DNA from: Yersinia kristensenii
Lineage (GTDB): Bacteria > Pseudomonadota > Gammaproteobacteria > Enterobacterales > Enterobacteriaceae
DNA: 64,000 bases
Assembly: GCF_900460525.1 (NCBI RefSeq)
Contig: NZ_UHIY01000001.1
Coordinates: 620,001 to 684,000 of the forward strand
Direction: 5' to 3'
A program made the translations under genes and the position numbers. This document shows, piece after piece, positions 49,716 through 58,810 of this stretch (its first letter is position 1; the number at the start of each line of letters is the position of its first letter). The notes under the pieces are model-generated. The model ran no database searches, was not told where the DNA came from, and saw only the letters and a program-made list of their open reading frames with translations.

Positions 49716-49846
49716 TCATAGCGAGCGCTGCAATAACTTACCCTGAGTTATTGCAGCATGCTGCGGCGACAAGGGTGCAAGCTGTTTGACTGCCCAAAGC
49801 TATTGGTGTTGCAGCTAACAACGCTGCGGCGTCAAGGGCGCAGGGC
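49716..49846. repeat. YPAL-like palindromic intergenic repeat (diverged)
   Basis: CCCAAAGCTATTGGTGTTGCAGC and AACAACGCTGCGGCGTCAAGGGCGCAGGGC match the ends of the 26383-26560 copies; the left part is rearranged around TTACCCTGAGTTATTGCAGCATGC. The right end overlaps the last codons and stop of the binding-protein gene. The left boundary is approximate. Confidence 0.7.
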
Positions 49847-50977
49847 AGTGACCCAAAACACGCCGCTATAATCTATAGCGGTAAACTTTTGATGGATCAT
49901 TTCCAAATCGGCCTGTGGATCCAAATCGGCGAATAATTCTGGGTGAAGGAATTTGGCAATAGCTTCTACAGCGACCACATTGAGCGGGCTGTCATAGAAC
50001 TGATGATAAACCGCCATCACTTTTTTATCCTGCACGGATTTCAATATACTGACCCCCGTTCGCCCCATTAAATGGGCCAGTTTTGTTTGTGTTGTTGCAG
50101 TATCCGTGTTGTAGCCCAAGGGCACGGCCACCGAGCCTTTATGGCCCCGACTCCAATCAGCGCCCGTCATCAGATAAAAATCTGGGTTGCTGGCAATGAG
50201 TTGCTCGACGTTAATTTCGCCGCCCATTTCTGGGAAAAGTTGGCTACCCATATTATTCCCGCCAGCCTCGGCAATAAATTGCCCAAAACTGCCTTTACCG
50301 AAAGTTGAGCAGCACGTCTCACCCGTCATTCCAGCGTGGCGCTCAATGAAAACACTGGGGCGCTGTTCTGGTTTAAGGGTGGCGACCCGTTGGCGAATCA
50401 AGTTAAGCCGTTGCTGATAAAACTGGATAAAGTCTTCGGCATTTTTCTCTTCGCCAAATACCTTACCGAGCAGTTGCATACTGGGAATGGTGTTAGTCAG
50501 CGGTTGCTGGCGGAAATCAATAAACAACACTGGAATACCCGATTTATCCAACTGGGCCAACACGCCACTGGCTTTGAGTTTTGCCAGCAATCCGGTATCA
50601 AAGATGATTAAATCCGGTCGCAATGAAACCGCCCGTTCGACACTGAAATCAGTGACATAGGGATTATCGAATATGGGGATATTGTTCACTTCTGGGAATT
50701 TTTTAGCATAGGCCTCTACCAGATCAGCAGCTTTCACTTTAAGTGAATTATCCCAGGCAATGATACCTTTGAGCGGGGTTTGTGGATGGATAATATTCAA
50801 TGCCATCAATGCCCTGGCATCCGCTAATATCACGCGGGAAGCCGGCTGAGCTAATGTCACCTGTCGGCCGGCAACATCTGTCACCACGATCGGCTCAGCT
50901 AAAACAGAAAATGATGCTGTTATCGTCAGACACACAGCGACTAAGGATAAAAACCGGCTAACGATGCGACCGAGCAT
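49832..50977 (-). CDS. Periplasmic iron-siderophore-type binding protein
   Basis: 381 aa from ATG 50977 (MLGRIVSRFLSLVAVCLTIT), preceded by AAGGACATTTC; the signal peptide ends about SFSVLA. Class III solute-binding fold (PF01497, FecB/BtuF-like): VVTDVAGRQVTLAQPASRVI, LRPDLIIFDTG, IPVLFIDFRQQP, then SNPDFYLMTG. An earlier ATG at 51040 lies upstream of the Fur box and is rejected. No permease or ATPase gene is adjacent. The last residues TALRP and the TGA are encoded within a YPAL-like repeat. It follows the FecA-like receptor gene on the same strand (287-bp gap). Confidence 0.88.
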   Translation of the reverse strand: MLGRIVSRFLSLVAVCLTITASFSVLAEPIVVTDVAGRQVTLAQPASRVILADARALMALNIIHPQTPLKGIIAWDNSLKVKAADLVEAYAKKFPEVNNIPIFDNPYVTDFSVERAVSLRPDLIIFDTGLLAKLKASGVLAQLDKSGIPVLFIDFRQQPLTNTIPSMQLLGKVFGEEKNAEDFIQFYQQRLNLIRQRVATLKPEQRPSVFIERHAGMTGETCCSTFGKGSFGQFIAEAGGNNMGSQLFPEMGGEINVEQLIASNPDFYLMTGADWSRGHKGSVAVPLGYNTDTATTQTKLAHLMGRTGVSILKSVQDKKVMAVYHQFYDSPLNVVAVEAIAKFLHPELFADLDPQADLEMIHQKFTAIDYSGVFWVTALRP

Positions 50978-51002
50978 GAAATGTCCTTTGGTAAAATTGA
51001 AT

Positions 51003-51021
51003 GCTAATGATAATCCATATC
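51003..51021 (-). promoter_or_regulatory. Fur box upstream of the binding-protein gene
   Basis: GCTAATGATAATCCATATC matches the Fur consensus at 16 of 19 positions, 26 bp before the chosen start codon. Confidence 0.85.
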
Positions 51022-51211
51022 TTTTGAGAAATTGAATCATTGTCTGCAGTGTGGCGATAAATTCTTTTCAAGAGGGGAAAATAGGGGTTATTAGGTCATT
51101 TTACATAATTTGAGAACTACGCATTACGTGACTCCGCGCATTGCGGCTATCTATCAAGGCCAGTTAGAATGAGTTAACAGCGACTGATTCACTCGGTGAA
51201 AGTATTAACCT

Positions 51212-51301
51212 GTGAAAAACAATAAACGTATTAGCATCAATGACATTGCCAAATTGGCTGACGCTACCGAAGATAATTTTCTCTGGTTTTTTCCTCAATG
51301 A
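51212..51301 (+). pseudogene. LacI-family regulator N-terminal remnant overlapping dhaR
   Basis: GTG at 51212 reads VKNNKRISINDIAKLAD, the start of a LacI-family helix-turn-helix (consensus-like INDIAKLAGVS), then changes to ATEDNFLWFFPQ and stops. The TGA overlaps the dhaR ATG (ATGA, 51298-51301). About 270-300 residues of a normal LacI protein are missing. It may be a deletion scar, or a short ORF kept because it couples translation to dhaR, which has no Shine-Dalgarno of its own. Confidence 0.6.
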
Positions 51302-53217
51302 GCAGCGCTGAGCCGGTTGCGACTCCGGCGCTAGTAGCGTCGTGGCAGCGCTGCCAAAAACTGATGCAAGCCCAGCAATGGCGGGTTCCTCACCGGGCGG
51401 TGGGGGCAACTTTTCAGTCAATTTGTCAGCGAAAAAATGACTTACTGGTGTTAGGCCAAGCCGCACTGGAAGATGCTTATGAATACATGGAATCGCGCCA
51501 TTGTGTTCTGCTAATTCTCGATGAAAGTGGCTGCACCTTGTGGCAATGCGGCCATCCACAGACCATCAGTCAGTTACAAAAATTGGGCATTGATAGTGGC
51601 AGTTATTGGACTGAGGGATTAATCGGCACCAATGCCCCTGCGCTGGCAATAGCTGAAGGGCATCCAATACAGGTCAGCGGCCAGCAACATTTCAAGGAAG
51701 CGCTGCACCCGTGGCAATTTTGTGCAACCCCGGTGTATGACAATAGTGGCCGTCAACGGGCTGTGATTGTTCTGGGAAGTTTACTGGTTGATAACGCCGC
51801 CAGTGATTTACCGCTGACACTAGCCATTGCGCGAGAAATTGGCAATTACCTCCATGCCGACACCTTATTGGCAGAAACTAACCGTCATCTGAATGAACTC
51901 AATGCCCTGCTTGATGGGGTTGAAGATGGTGTAATGGCTTGGGATCAACGGGGGTGTCTGCTGTATCTTAACCGCCGTGCAGCCGCTATTTTGCAACTCG
52001 ATGAAACCAGCAGCCTCGGCAAACCCGTCACAGATTTACTCACCCTCCCCGCCTTGCTGACCCAAGCTATTTTGCACCGCAATCCTCTTAGCCATGTGGA
52101 GGTGACCTTTGAAAATCAGCAGCAATTTATTTCTGCGCTATTGACCCTCAAACCCATTCCCGATGGCGATCGCTGTGGTTTTATTGCACTTTTGCATCCG
52201 CAAGAATTACTACGGCAAATGATTCATAACCAATTAGGGCGAGCCAGTTATACCTTTGACGACATGCCCGTCGCGTCACTAGAAATGCGCCGTTTAATTC
52301 GCTATGGCAAACAGGCCGCCAAAGGCCGACATCCCATTTTACTGCATGGGGAAGAAGGTGTCGGGAAGCAACAATTGGGACAGGCGATTCATAATGCCAG
52401 CAATCGAGCAGCCGGCCCGTACATCGTATTGAATTGTCAGGCATTACCACAAAATCTTATGGCGCGGGAATTTCTTGGCTGCGATGCCAGTGAAGGCGAA
52501 TCTGGGCAACCCAGCAAATTTGAGTTAGCCAACGGCGGCACCTTATATCTGGAGCAAGTCGAATATCTATCACCAGAAATGCAGTCTGCTCTGCTGCAAA
52601 TTGTCAAAACCGGCATGGTCATGCGAGTAAACTCTAATCGGGTAATCCCAGTGGATGTGCGGATCATTACAGCTACTGGCGCAGACCTGCCTTTGTTAGT
52701 AAAACAAGGGCATTTTCGCCGCCAGCTGTTCTATACCCTGCAATCTTTCGAGCTCCATATCCCCCCTTTGCGCCAACGACAGCAAGATATTCCGCTGCTG
52801 GTTCAGCATACGCTGGCAAGTCTTGGTCAACATTTTCACTGCCAATATCAGCCAGACGAAAATGTTATTCGCCAATTGTGCCAATACCCATGGCCCGGTA
52901 ATGATCAGGAGCTTAAAAGTGTGGTTGAGCGGGCCGCAATGGCCTGCCGCAACAACCGGATCAATCTCAATGACTTGCCAGAGCATCTGTTAGGCGAAAA
53001 ATTGTTATTAGAGCCAGATATGCCGCAACCTCAGCCAGTCTTATCACTACAAGAATTAGAAAGACAGGCTATTATTCGCGCCGCATTAGTCTGCCAGGGA
53101 CAACTGAGTGAAATGGCCATTTTATTGGGAATAAGCCGCACAACATTATGGCGAAAAGTAAAACTCCACCGACTCGATATCCACCAATTCAAGGGCGGTG
53201 AATCGTTGCCAGTTTAG
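51298..53217 (+). CDS. dhaR: DhaR, regulator of the dihydroxyacetone kinase operon
   Basis: 639 aa, the E. coli length. Enhancer-binding-protein architecture: GAF domain (about 45-190), PAS domain (about 200-300), a sigma-54-type AAA+ domain (about 320-550) with Walker A-like GEEGVGKQQLGQAIH, and a Fis-type helix-turn-helix at the C-terminus (LSEMAILLGISRTTLWRKVKLHRL). The GAFTGA loop for sigma-54 contact is not evident (the corresponding region reads EFLGCDASEGESG), consistent with DhaR acting at sigma-70 promoters. In E. coli DhaL-ADP/DhaK modulate DhaR. The start overlaps a LacI-like mini-ORF by ATGA. Confidence 0.94.
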   Translation: MSSAEPVATPALVASWQRCQKLMQAQQWRVPHRAVGATFQSICQRKNDLLVLGQAALEDAYEYMESRHCVLLILDESGCTLWQCGHPQTISQLQKLGIDSGSYWTEGLIGTNAPALAIAEGHPIQVSGQQHFKEALHPWQFCATPVYDNSGRQRAVIVLGSLLVDNAASDLPLTLAIAREIGNYLHADTLLAETNRHLNELNALLDGVEDGVMAWDQRGCLLYLNRRAAAILQLDETSSLGKPVTDLLTLPALLTQAILHRNPLSHVEVTFENQQQFISALLTLKPIPDGDRCGFIALLHPQELLRQMIHNQLGRASYTFDDMPVASLEMRRLIRYGKQAAKGRHPILLHGEEGVGKQQLGQAIHNASNRAAGPYIVLNCQALPQNLMAREFLGCDASEGESGQPSKFELANGGTLYLEQVEYLSPEMQSALLQIVKTGMVMRVNSNRVIPVDVRIITATGADLPLLVKQGHFRRQLFYTLQSFELHIPPLRQRQQDIPLLVQHTLASLGQHFHCQYQPDENVIRQLCQYPWPGNDQELKSVVERAAMACRNNRINLNDLPEHLLGEKLLLEPDMPQPQPVLSLQELERQAIIRAALVCQGQLSEMAILLGISRTTLWRKVKLHRLDIHQFKGGESLPV

Positions 53218-53721
53218 CCTCTATGAAGCACCCCTTAGTGACAAATTTTCACCAGATTAAATCCGCATAGTATTACTGTCCATTCTGGAGAAATTTTGTG
53301 TTAACAGAGCATAATATAAAAATGAAAATTAATTTCATTTTTATGAGTGTGGTTTAATTTATTATTGAATTAATAAAAATAATTACTTATCTATTTAACA
53401 TGATTTACAGAAATTTAAAATGCATCAAATACGCAGATGAATAAAGAGAACCTGTTATTTATAATAGTTACTCATTAAATATATCCCTATAAATTAACTG
53501 CTAAAAAACCATCAAAAAACTATAATTTGATAAACATGTATATCAATGGGTATTTATAAAAGCTTGCCGAAAAGAGATCTTTGAGATATAAAAACAGCGA
53601 AATAAAAAAACATTTAAGACACCATTATAAAAAAACTTAATTAATATATATTATTTTGTATTATTTATTTTAATTAATATTTCTCATCAATAACAACCTA
53701 GTAAGGTAGGATATTTTTATC
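53218..53721. other. Very AT-rich leader region of the biosynthetic cluster
   Basis: 504 bp without a supported gene, dominated by A/T runs (for example TTAATTAATATATATTATTTTG). It marks the left edge of the insert. It includes the candidate promoter/operator at 53527-53556. High AT content would suit H-NS binding, which is inference. Confidence 0.7.
53527..53556 (+). promoter_or_regulatory. Candidate cluster promoter with overlapping palindrome
   Basis: TTGATA (53527-53532), 18 bp, TATTTA (53551-53556). The near-perfect palindrome TTGATAAACATGTATATCAA (53527-53546; 18 of 20 positions symmetric) covers the -35 and spacer, as an operator would. It lies about 165 bp upstream of the first cluster gene. 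Promoter call by eye only. Confidence 0.4.
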
Positions 53722-54588
53722 ATGGGAATTAAATATAAAATCATTCAATTTAATATAAATGAATTTGGTGTGGATATTGAATCAATTCAAAATGAATTGT
53801 CATTTGAAAACTTAGTTTGGGATACTAATGATATAAAATTATCTCAATTGAGATTTCTTATCAGTAAATGCTTTGAAAATAGGAAAATAATTATTCAGGA
53901 AGCCCAACGCTATCTTGATAACAACTTGCCCCCCAAGGGTATTCAAGCACTGATATCTACTTTATCTGTACCTGATAAAAAAACCTTTCACGCCTATAGG
54001 GCTTTTAGAAAAAGAGGAATTTGCCAATTCGTTGTCGAATATATTGATAATAAATGGGCGGTAAATAATATTGATCTTCCCGCATTAACCAATTTTACTC
54101 AACATGCTGACCATCAGTTAGATTTAAGGCAATTAATACGCCGTTTTCCACCAATGGACCGGGCCGCCATCGAATCTCCGACATTGAGGATATTAATTAA
54201 GAACTTCGTAGAAATGCTATGTGAATGTGAACCTAAACGAGAACTAAAAAAAATTGAAGTCACTTGTCATCAAGTATCTTTGATTATTGATAGCTCAATA
54301 CATTCAGTGTCCAATTCACCTGAAGGTTTACATCAAGATGGTAGCAACTATATTGTATCCGCATTAGTTATTGATAAATATAATATTGAAGGTGGTGAAA
54401 GTAAACTTTACTGTACAGAAAAAGATGAATTTATTAAATCACACACATTAGAGCCGGGTGAGGGGTTATTCCATATAGATAAAGGCTCAACTATTTGGCA
54501 TCAGGTGACACCGATAAAACTAAAGAAACCATCGATGGAAATAGGATATAGAAATATATTAGGTTTTGATTTCAATTATATACTTTAA
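53722..54588 (+). CDS. 2-oxoglutarate/Fe(II)-dependent dioxygenase (amino-acid hydroxylase-like)
   Basis: 288 aa, C-terminal half resembling the PF10014 family (amino-acid hydroxylases such as isoleucine dioxygenase). The iron triad is visible as H204-x-D206 (GLHQDGSNY) and H260 (IWHQVTPI), with R277 (GYRNILGF) for 2-oxoglutarate. NIEGGESKLY between them is typical. The N-terminal 120 residues are unfamiliar. AAGGTAGGA lies upstream. First gene of the AT-rich cluster; it would hydroxylate the scaffold or an amino-acid precursor. Confidence 0.82.
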   Translation: MGIKYKIIQFNINEFGVDIESIQNELSFENLVWDTNDIKLSQLRFLISKCFENRKIIIQEAQRYLDNNLPPKGIQALISTLSVPDKKTFHAYRAFRKRGICQFVVEYIDNKWAVNNIDLPALTNFTQHADHQLDLRQLIRRFPPMDRAAIESPTLRILIKNFVEMLCECEPKRELKKIEVTCHQVSLIIDSSIHSVSNSPEGLHQDGSNYIVSALVIDKYNIEGGESKLYCTEKDEFIKSHTLEPGEGLFHIDKGSTIWHQVTPIKLKKPSMEIGYRNILGFDFNYIL

Positions 54589-54618
54589 TTATAACTTCAT
54601 ACAAAATAAATTTATAAC

Positions 54619-55782
54619 ATGCAAAAAAAACAAAGTATCATATTATCGTTACTATTTTTCATTCATGGCGTTACTTATGCCAGTTTGGTTCCATGGATTC
54701 CAGATTTAAAAGAAAAATTCAATCTCAGTAATTATATGGTTGGCATTATGATTTCAGCTATTCCGGCTGGATCAATAATTTTTGGATTGTTCGCTAATAA
54801 GTTTATAAATTTCATTGGATTATATTTAGCAACAAATATAACTTTTTTATTTCTAATCATTTTTATATCAACAGTAGCATTTTCATCATCATGGTATGAA
54901 ATAACATTATTACTTTTTATATTCGGTATTTTTGACTCTTGGGGGGATACTTGTATCAATGTACAGGCTCTCAATATACAACAATCTTATGGGAAAAGTT
55001 TGATTAATCGGCTTCATGGTGCTGGTAGTATCGGCACAATCTGGGGAGGACTCGTTGCAGTAGCCGCTATTGGGTTAGGATCTTCAATGGAAAAATTTAA
55101 CCTTACATTACTCATTTTAAATTTAATAACATTGGTTATTTACATTTTATTATTTAAAAAAGAATATTTGCAGAGTAAGTTTTCTTTTCGCAAAAAGACT
55201 CAACGAGGGGCAAGAATATCAGAAATACAACTTTATATTATAGCCTTAATTATACTTGTATTTACATGCAGTATAGAGGAGACCGCGAGTATCTGGGGTG
55301 CCATATATATGAAGGAAATTTATAACGTTTCATCAGTCATTTCTGGCTTACCCTATCTCACCTGTCAACTATGTATCGTTATTGGTCGTATTTTCGGTGA
55401 TCACTTTACAAATAAGTTTGGTAAAATGATTATTTTAAAATATGGGATTATATTATCTATACTTGGAATAATTTCAATAATAAGCTTTCATTCTACAATT
55501 TTTACAATCCTTGGTTTCTCTCTCATTGGATTAGGGATATCTGTTATATTTCCATTAACAATATCTTTTATTGGGCAATTATCTAATATAAATGCAACAA
55601 GTGGGATTACTTTCGCCACATGGATGTCAAGAGTGGGTTTATTGATCACACCTCCTTTAATAGGTTTATTCGCAGATTTGACATCACTGAGAATAGCTTT
55701 TATCGCCATACTAATTGTTTGTGTATTAATATTTTCGTTAATTAATATTTTATCAGAGAAATCAATTCGGCTAGATAATTGA
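54619..55782 (+). CDS. MFS transporter (YbjJ-like), probable product exporter
   Basis: 387 aa with about 12 hydrophobic helices. MFS family, with VPWIPDLKEKFNLSNYMVGIM at the first loop and the YbjJ-like signature DTCINVQALNIQQSYGKSLINRLHGAGSIG. The start has no visible Shine-Dalgarno and lies 30 bp after the dioxygenase stop, so it may depend on coupling. In this context it is the likely efflux pump and the only self-protection candidate in the cluster. Strongly AT-rich. Confidence 0.85.
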   Translation: MQKKQSIILSLLFFIHGVTYASLVPWIPDLKEKFNLSNYMVGIMISAIPAGSIIFGLFANKFINFIGLYLATNITFLFLIIFISTVAFSSSWYEITLLLFIFGIFDSWGDTCINVQALNIQQSYGKSLINRLHGAGSIGTIWGGLVAVAAIGLGSSMEKFNLTLLILNLITLVIYILLFKKEYLQSKFSFRKKTQRGARISEIQLYIIALIILVFTCSIEETASIWGAIYMKEIYNVSSVISGLPYLTCQLCIVIGRIFGDHFTNKFGKMIILKYGIILSILGIISIISFHSTIFTILGFSLIGLGISVIFPLTISFIGQLSNINATSGITFATWMSRVGLLITPPLIGLFADLTSLRIAFIAILIVCVLIFSLINILSEKSIRLDN

Positions 55783-55797
55783 TATTAGGAAAAAATA

Positions 55798-57240
55798 ATG
55801 GCTAAAATGAAATGGGCAGTTATATCTGGAGATGGTCTACCAACCAGTGGTTTATTAACTATATTTAGAAATGCGGCTGAAATAGCCATAATGAACAATA
55901 TGATAATAAATGAAATACCCACAGATCTTGGGTTTTCATGGCGACCAGATAAAGTTAAATTTTTCCCTCACGGTAATGCTGAATCACACTACCCAACATG
56001 GATGAAACTCAGTTCTTTTTATCAAAACTCAATGTGTAATGAGAACTTTGGTAGTAATTTCATTGATATAAGGAATAAAATAGCCAAATACGAATTTTTA
56101 ACTGAAGCAGAGATAATGGATGTTGAAGAAAAAATAAATTTACTTTCTGAATACTATAAAGACTATTTTATTAATTGGTTTGAAAATAATAATATTGACT
56201 GGGTTTTCTGTCTGAATATGACACTTTCTGATGCTGTCCCAGTTAACCTGGCTATCCATAATGCTGCAAAAATTTATTTTGAAAAAAAAGGCCATGGTGG
56301 TGTCATTTTCTGGGAACATGATCTTTTTGGTAGCTATGCTATTTATGAAAATACCGAGAGATTATATCCAAAAAAACCTAATAAGTTGACTCCAATACCG
56401 CAGAGTAACACTCACACTAAATGGATAGTCGCATCTGAAGCACTGAGAAATGAATGTAGAGACTATCCCACGGAACTGATAGCCGATATCATTCCCAATA
56501 TATTACCTTCCATAGATAAATATGGTTTAAGTGATATTCACAGTGAATTTTTAAATCAACATAATATAGTAAAGGGTTCATCGGTTATTATTGTTCCTGT
56601 AAGAGTATTTAGAGTCAAAGGTATAGAGATATCAATTAATGTTTTTGGTGCACTCATTGAAATCTATAAATCAAAAAACTCATCGCCCCCGAAGCTACTT
56701 ATATTTGGGAATTTAAATGAAGATCCTGAATATGCAAACTGTCTAAAAGAGCAAGTTAATGCCTTGCATCTTAATGACGCCATTATCTTTTTAGATGAAG
56801 TTCCGCTTCAAACTTATAAGAATGAAAATAATAAATGGTTTTTAGATGAAGTAGATTTACTCATCATTTGTCATACTCTATCGGGTGCAGTTTTATTTAC
56901 CCCGAATGTAGAAAATGTTGAAAGTGTCGGTTTAGGGCCAGCGCTTGCAGCCATCGCCGGTATCCCTTGTGCTGTGACAGAATATACCGCTTTCACTGAA
57001 TTTTATGGCTCCGAATATCACCATATAAAAGTCAATCCTACTGATCCTGAAGATGCTGCACAACAGTTATTTGAATGGATGCGTATGCATGCTGCTGGAG
57101 ATACAGAGATTAAAATGCGCTTAAACAGTAATAAACTTCTTATTCAGTCAAGATTTCCTAAAGGCCCATGGCAAGAGTTTATATATAAGCTACAAAGTGA
57201 ACTATATGGATTTAATTTAAAACCATTAATTTTCAAATAA
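55798..57240 (+). CDS. GT-B-type glycosyltransferase (GT4-like)
   Basis: 480 aa. N-terminal KWAVISGDGLPTSGLLTIFRNAAEIAI resembles the glycine-rich acceptor-side loop of GT-B enzymes. The C-terminal half has VIIVPVRVFRVKGIEISINVF (the place of the GT4 R..x.KG motif), LLIFGN, and VESVGLGPALAAIAGIPCAVTEYTAF (E-x7-E-like donor region). Cytosolic. The sugar donor cannot be read. Preceded by AGGA; 15 bp after the MFS stop. No close relative is known to me. Confidence 0.78.
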   Translation: MAKMKWAVISGDGLPTSGLLTIFRNAAEIAIMNNMIINEIPTDLGFSWRPDKVKFFPHGNAESHYPTWMKLSSFYQNSMCNENFGSNFIDIRNKIAKYEFLTEAEIMDVEEKINLLSEYYKDYFINWFENNNIDWVFCLNMTLSDAVPVNLAIHNAAKIYFEKKGHGGVIFWEHDLFGSYAIYENTERLYPKKPNKLTPIPQSNTHTKWIVASEALRNECRDYPTELIADIIPNILPSIDKYGLSDIHSEFLNQHNIVKGSSVIIVPVRVFRVKGIEISINVFGALIEIYKSKNSSPPKLLIFGNLNEDPEYANCLKEQVNALHLNDAIIFLDEVPLQTYKNENNKWFLDEVDLLIICHTLSGAVLFTPNVENVESVGLGPALAAIAGIPCAVTEYTAFTEFYGSEYHHIKVNPTDPEDAAQQLFEWMRMHAAGDTEIKMRLNSNKLLIQSRFPKGPWQEFIYKLQSELYGFNLKPLIFK

Positions 57241-57265
57241 AATACTTTTTATTAGAGGACGCATA

Positions 57266-58768
57266 ATGAACACTATAGATTCGATAACACCCGCAAAGGT
57301 GACAGAACTCCCTGATAGAGTTAACATTCTGATATTAGGCGGAGGAATGTCGGGTTTAGAATTAGCCAAACATTTAAATAATAGAGAAATTGAAAATGTT
57401 GTTGTTATAGAGGCGGGCCCCGCTGACGATTTCAATCATATAAATGCAGGCGAAGAATATCAACGAGCTAATGAGTTTTGGAAAAATGAAGACTCAGACA
57501 AATATGCTTATCGCTCATGGTGCTCTTTAAGTGAACCTCATTTTTCAAAAGGAACATGCTTACGGCGAAGAGTGGGTGGCCGATCACTTTATTGGCATGG
57601 CGTTATTTTACCAATAGAAGCCGAAATTCTTAAATATTGGCCTACAAAAATTGTCAGTGACTTAACGGAGAGCTGGTTAGAAGGCCCCCCTCTCTATACA
57701 CAGGTACAGTCCGAAATCTTAGCATGGGCAGAAAAGAGCTATGATGTTGACTATTATTTTAATTTTGCTGGTTTTGAATTTAAGGTAACTCCTCAAGTTA
57801 CCAGAATACTCGGGGAACCTGGCCGTTGGGAGGCTTATACCCCATTATCTTATTGGAAAGAAGATAACTCATTTAGTCGCCGCCCTCTCATTATGTCTGA
57901 ATATGAAGCGGAAACCCTTATTATTAGAAATGGTAAATGTATCGGAGCTAAATTAAGAAACATAAAAAACAACAATATATATAATGTGTTAGCAGATAAA
58001 TGCGTTCTTGCTTTAGGTACAATTGAAAATTCGCGTTTAGCCACTCAAGTGCTTTACGACTCTGGCAATTTGATAGAGAAAAAAATAACAGGCCTTGTTG
58101 ATCATATAGTGCAAGGGTTTAATGTCACTTTTAAACACAATAAAGTTCCCGAAAAAATTGGGAAATTAATTGAGAGCCATCCAGACACTATATTTTTCAG
58201 TCCTAGTTTATCAGGGGAGAGATTTAATTTATTTTTCACTGTCAGTAGATCAAACTTTGGTATTGAATTAGAAGTATGGACGATGGGTGAGCAGATACCC
58301 TCTATTCACGGGAGTATCAGTGTAGAAGCAAGTGATGAAGTCATGCCATTAGCTATTGCGTGTGATTTCAACAATGCTGACAATACTCTAATACAAAAAG
58401 AAAAGGATGAATTAAATATATTCTGGCGTGAAGTATGTCAGGATACAAAAATCCCATTTGAACCTTTAGATTTTGAAGAAGGATTCATTATTCATGCTCG
58501 TACTATGGGAGATGTTCACAATCAGTTTTTTTCACCATCAAGGATCGCTAATTACAATGTACCCACAACCTGGATCAGCCCTCTGGGTACAGAAAATCAT
58601 GAAAGTAGCACTTTACCTTTAGGTGAGATATTAAATAACAATCATGAATTTAATCATATTAAGAATCTATTTGCTATCGGCCCAAGTACATTTCCACGTC
58701 CAGGCGCAGCTAATCCATCATTAACGACACTTGCTTTATCACGTCGACTCGCTTATTTACTTAACTGA
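57266..58768 (+). CDS. GMC-family FAD-dependent oxidoreductase
   Basis: 500 aa. N-terminal dinucleotide fold NILILGGGMSGLELAKHL (G25-x-G27-xx-G30) with ribose-binding Glu in VVVIEAGP. GMC C-terminal catalytic region: PLGTENHESSTLPLG (His) and GPSTFPRPGAANPSLTTLALSRRLA (Asn in the ANPSLT loop). RRRVGGRSLYWHG matches the FAD-loop GGxSxxW/HG of the family. It would oxidise an alcohol or sugar hydroxyl of the intermediate. AGAGGA precedes the start. Confidence 0.87.
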   Translation: MNTIDSITPAKVTELPDRVNILILGGGMSGLELAKHLNNREIENVVVIEAGPADDFNHINAGEEYQRANEFWKNEDSDKYAYRSWCSLSEPHFSKGTCLRRRVGGRSLYWHGVILPIEAEILKYWPTKIVSDLTESWLEGPPLYTQVQSEILAWAEKSYDVDYYFNFAGFEFKVTPQVTRILGEPGRWEAYTPLSYWKEDNSFSRRPLIMSEYEAETLIIRNGKCIGAKLRNIKNNNIYNVLADKCVLALGTIENSRLATQVLYDSGNLIEKKITGLVDHIVQGFNVTFKHNKVPEKIGKLIESHPDTIFFSPSLSGERFNLFFTVSRSNFGIELEVWTMGEQIPSIHGSISVEASDEVMPLAIACDFNNADNTLIQKEKDELNIFWREVCQDTKIPFEPLDFEEGFIIHARTMGDVHNQFFSPSRIANYNVPTTWISPLGTENHESSTLPLGEILNNNHEFNHIKNLFAIGPSTFPRPGAANPSLTTLALSRRLAYLLN

Positions 58769-58810
58769 CGATCCAGCTAAATTTATTACAAATTAATAAG
58801 GATATTAATT

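Noticed and set aside
51164..51559. 131-aa minus-strand ORF in front of the binding-protein gene
   Set aside because: Antisense to the dhaR 5' end; no recognisable domain and no ribosome-binding site.
53400..53480. Small ORF beginning ATGCATCAAATACGC upstream of the cluster
   Set aside because: Only six codons before a stop; no support for translation.
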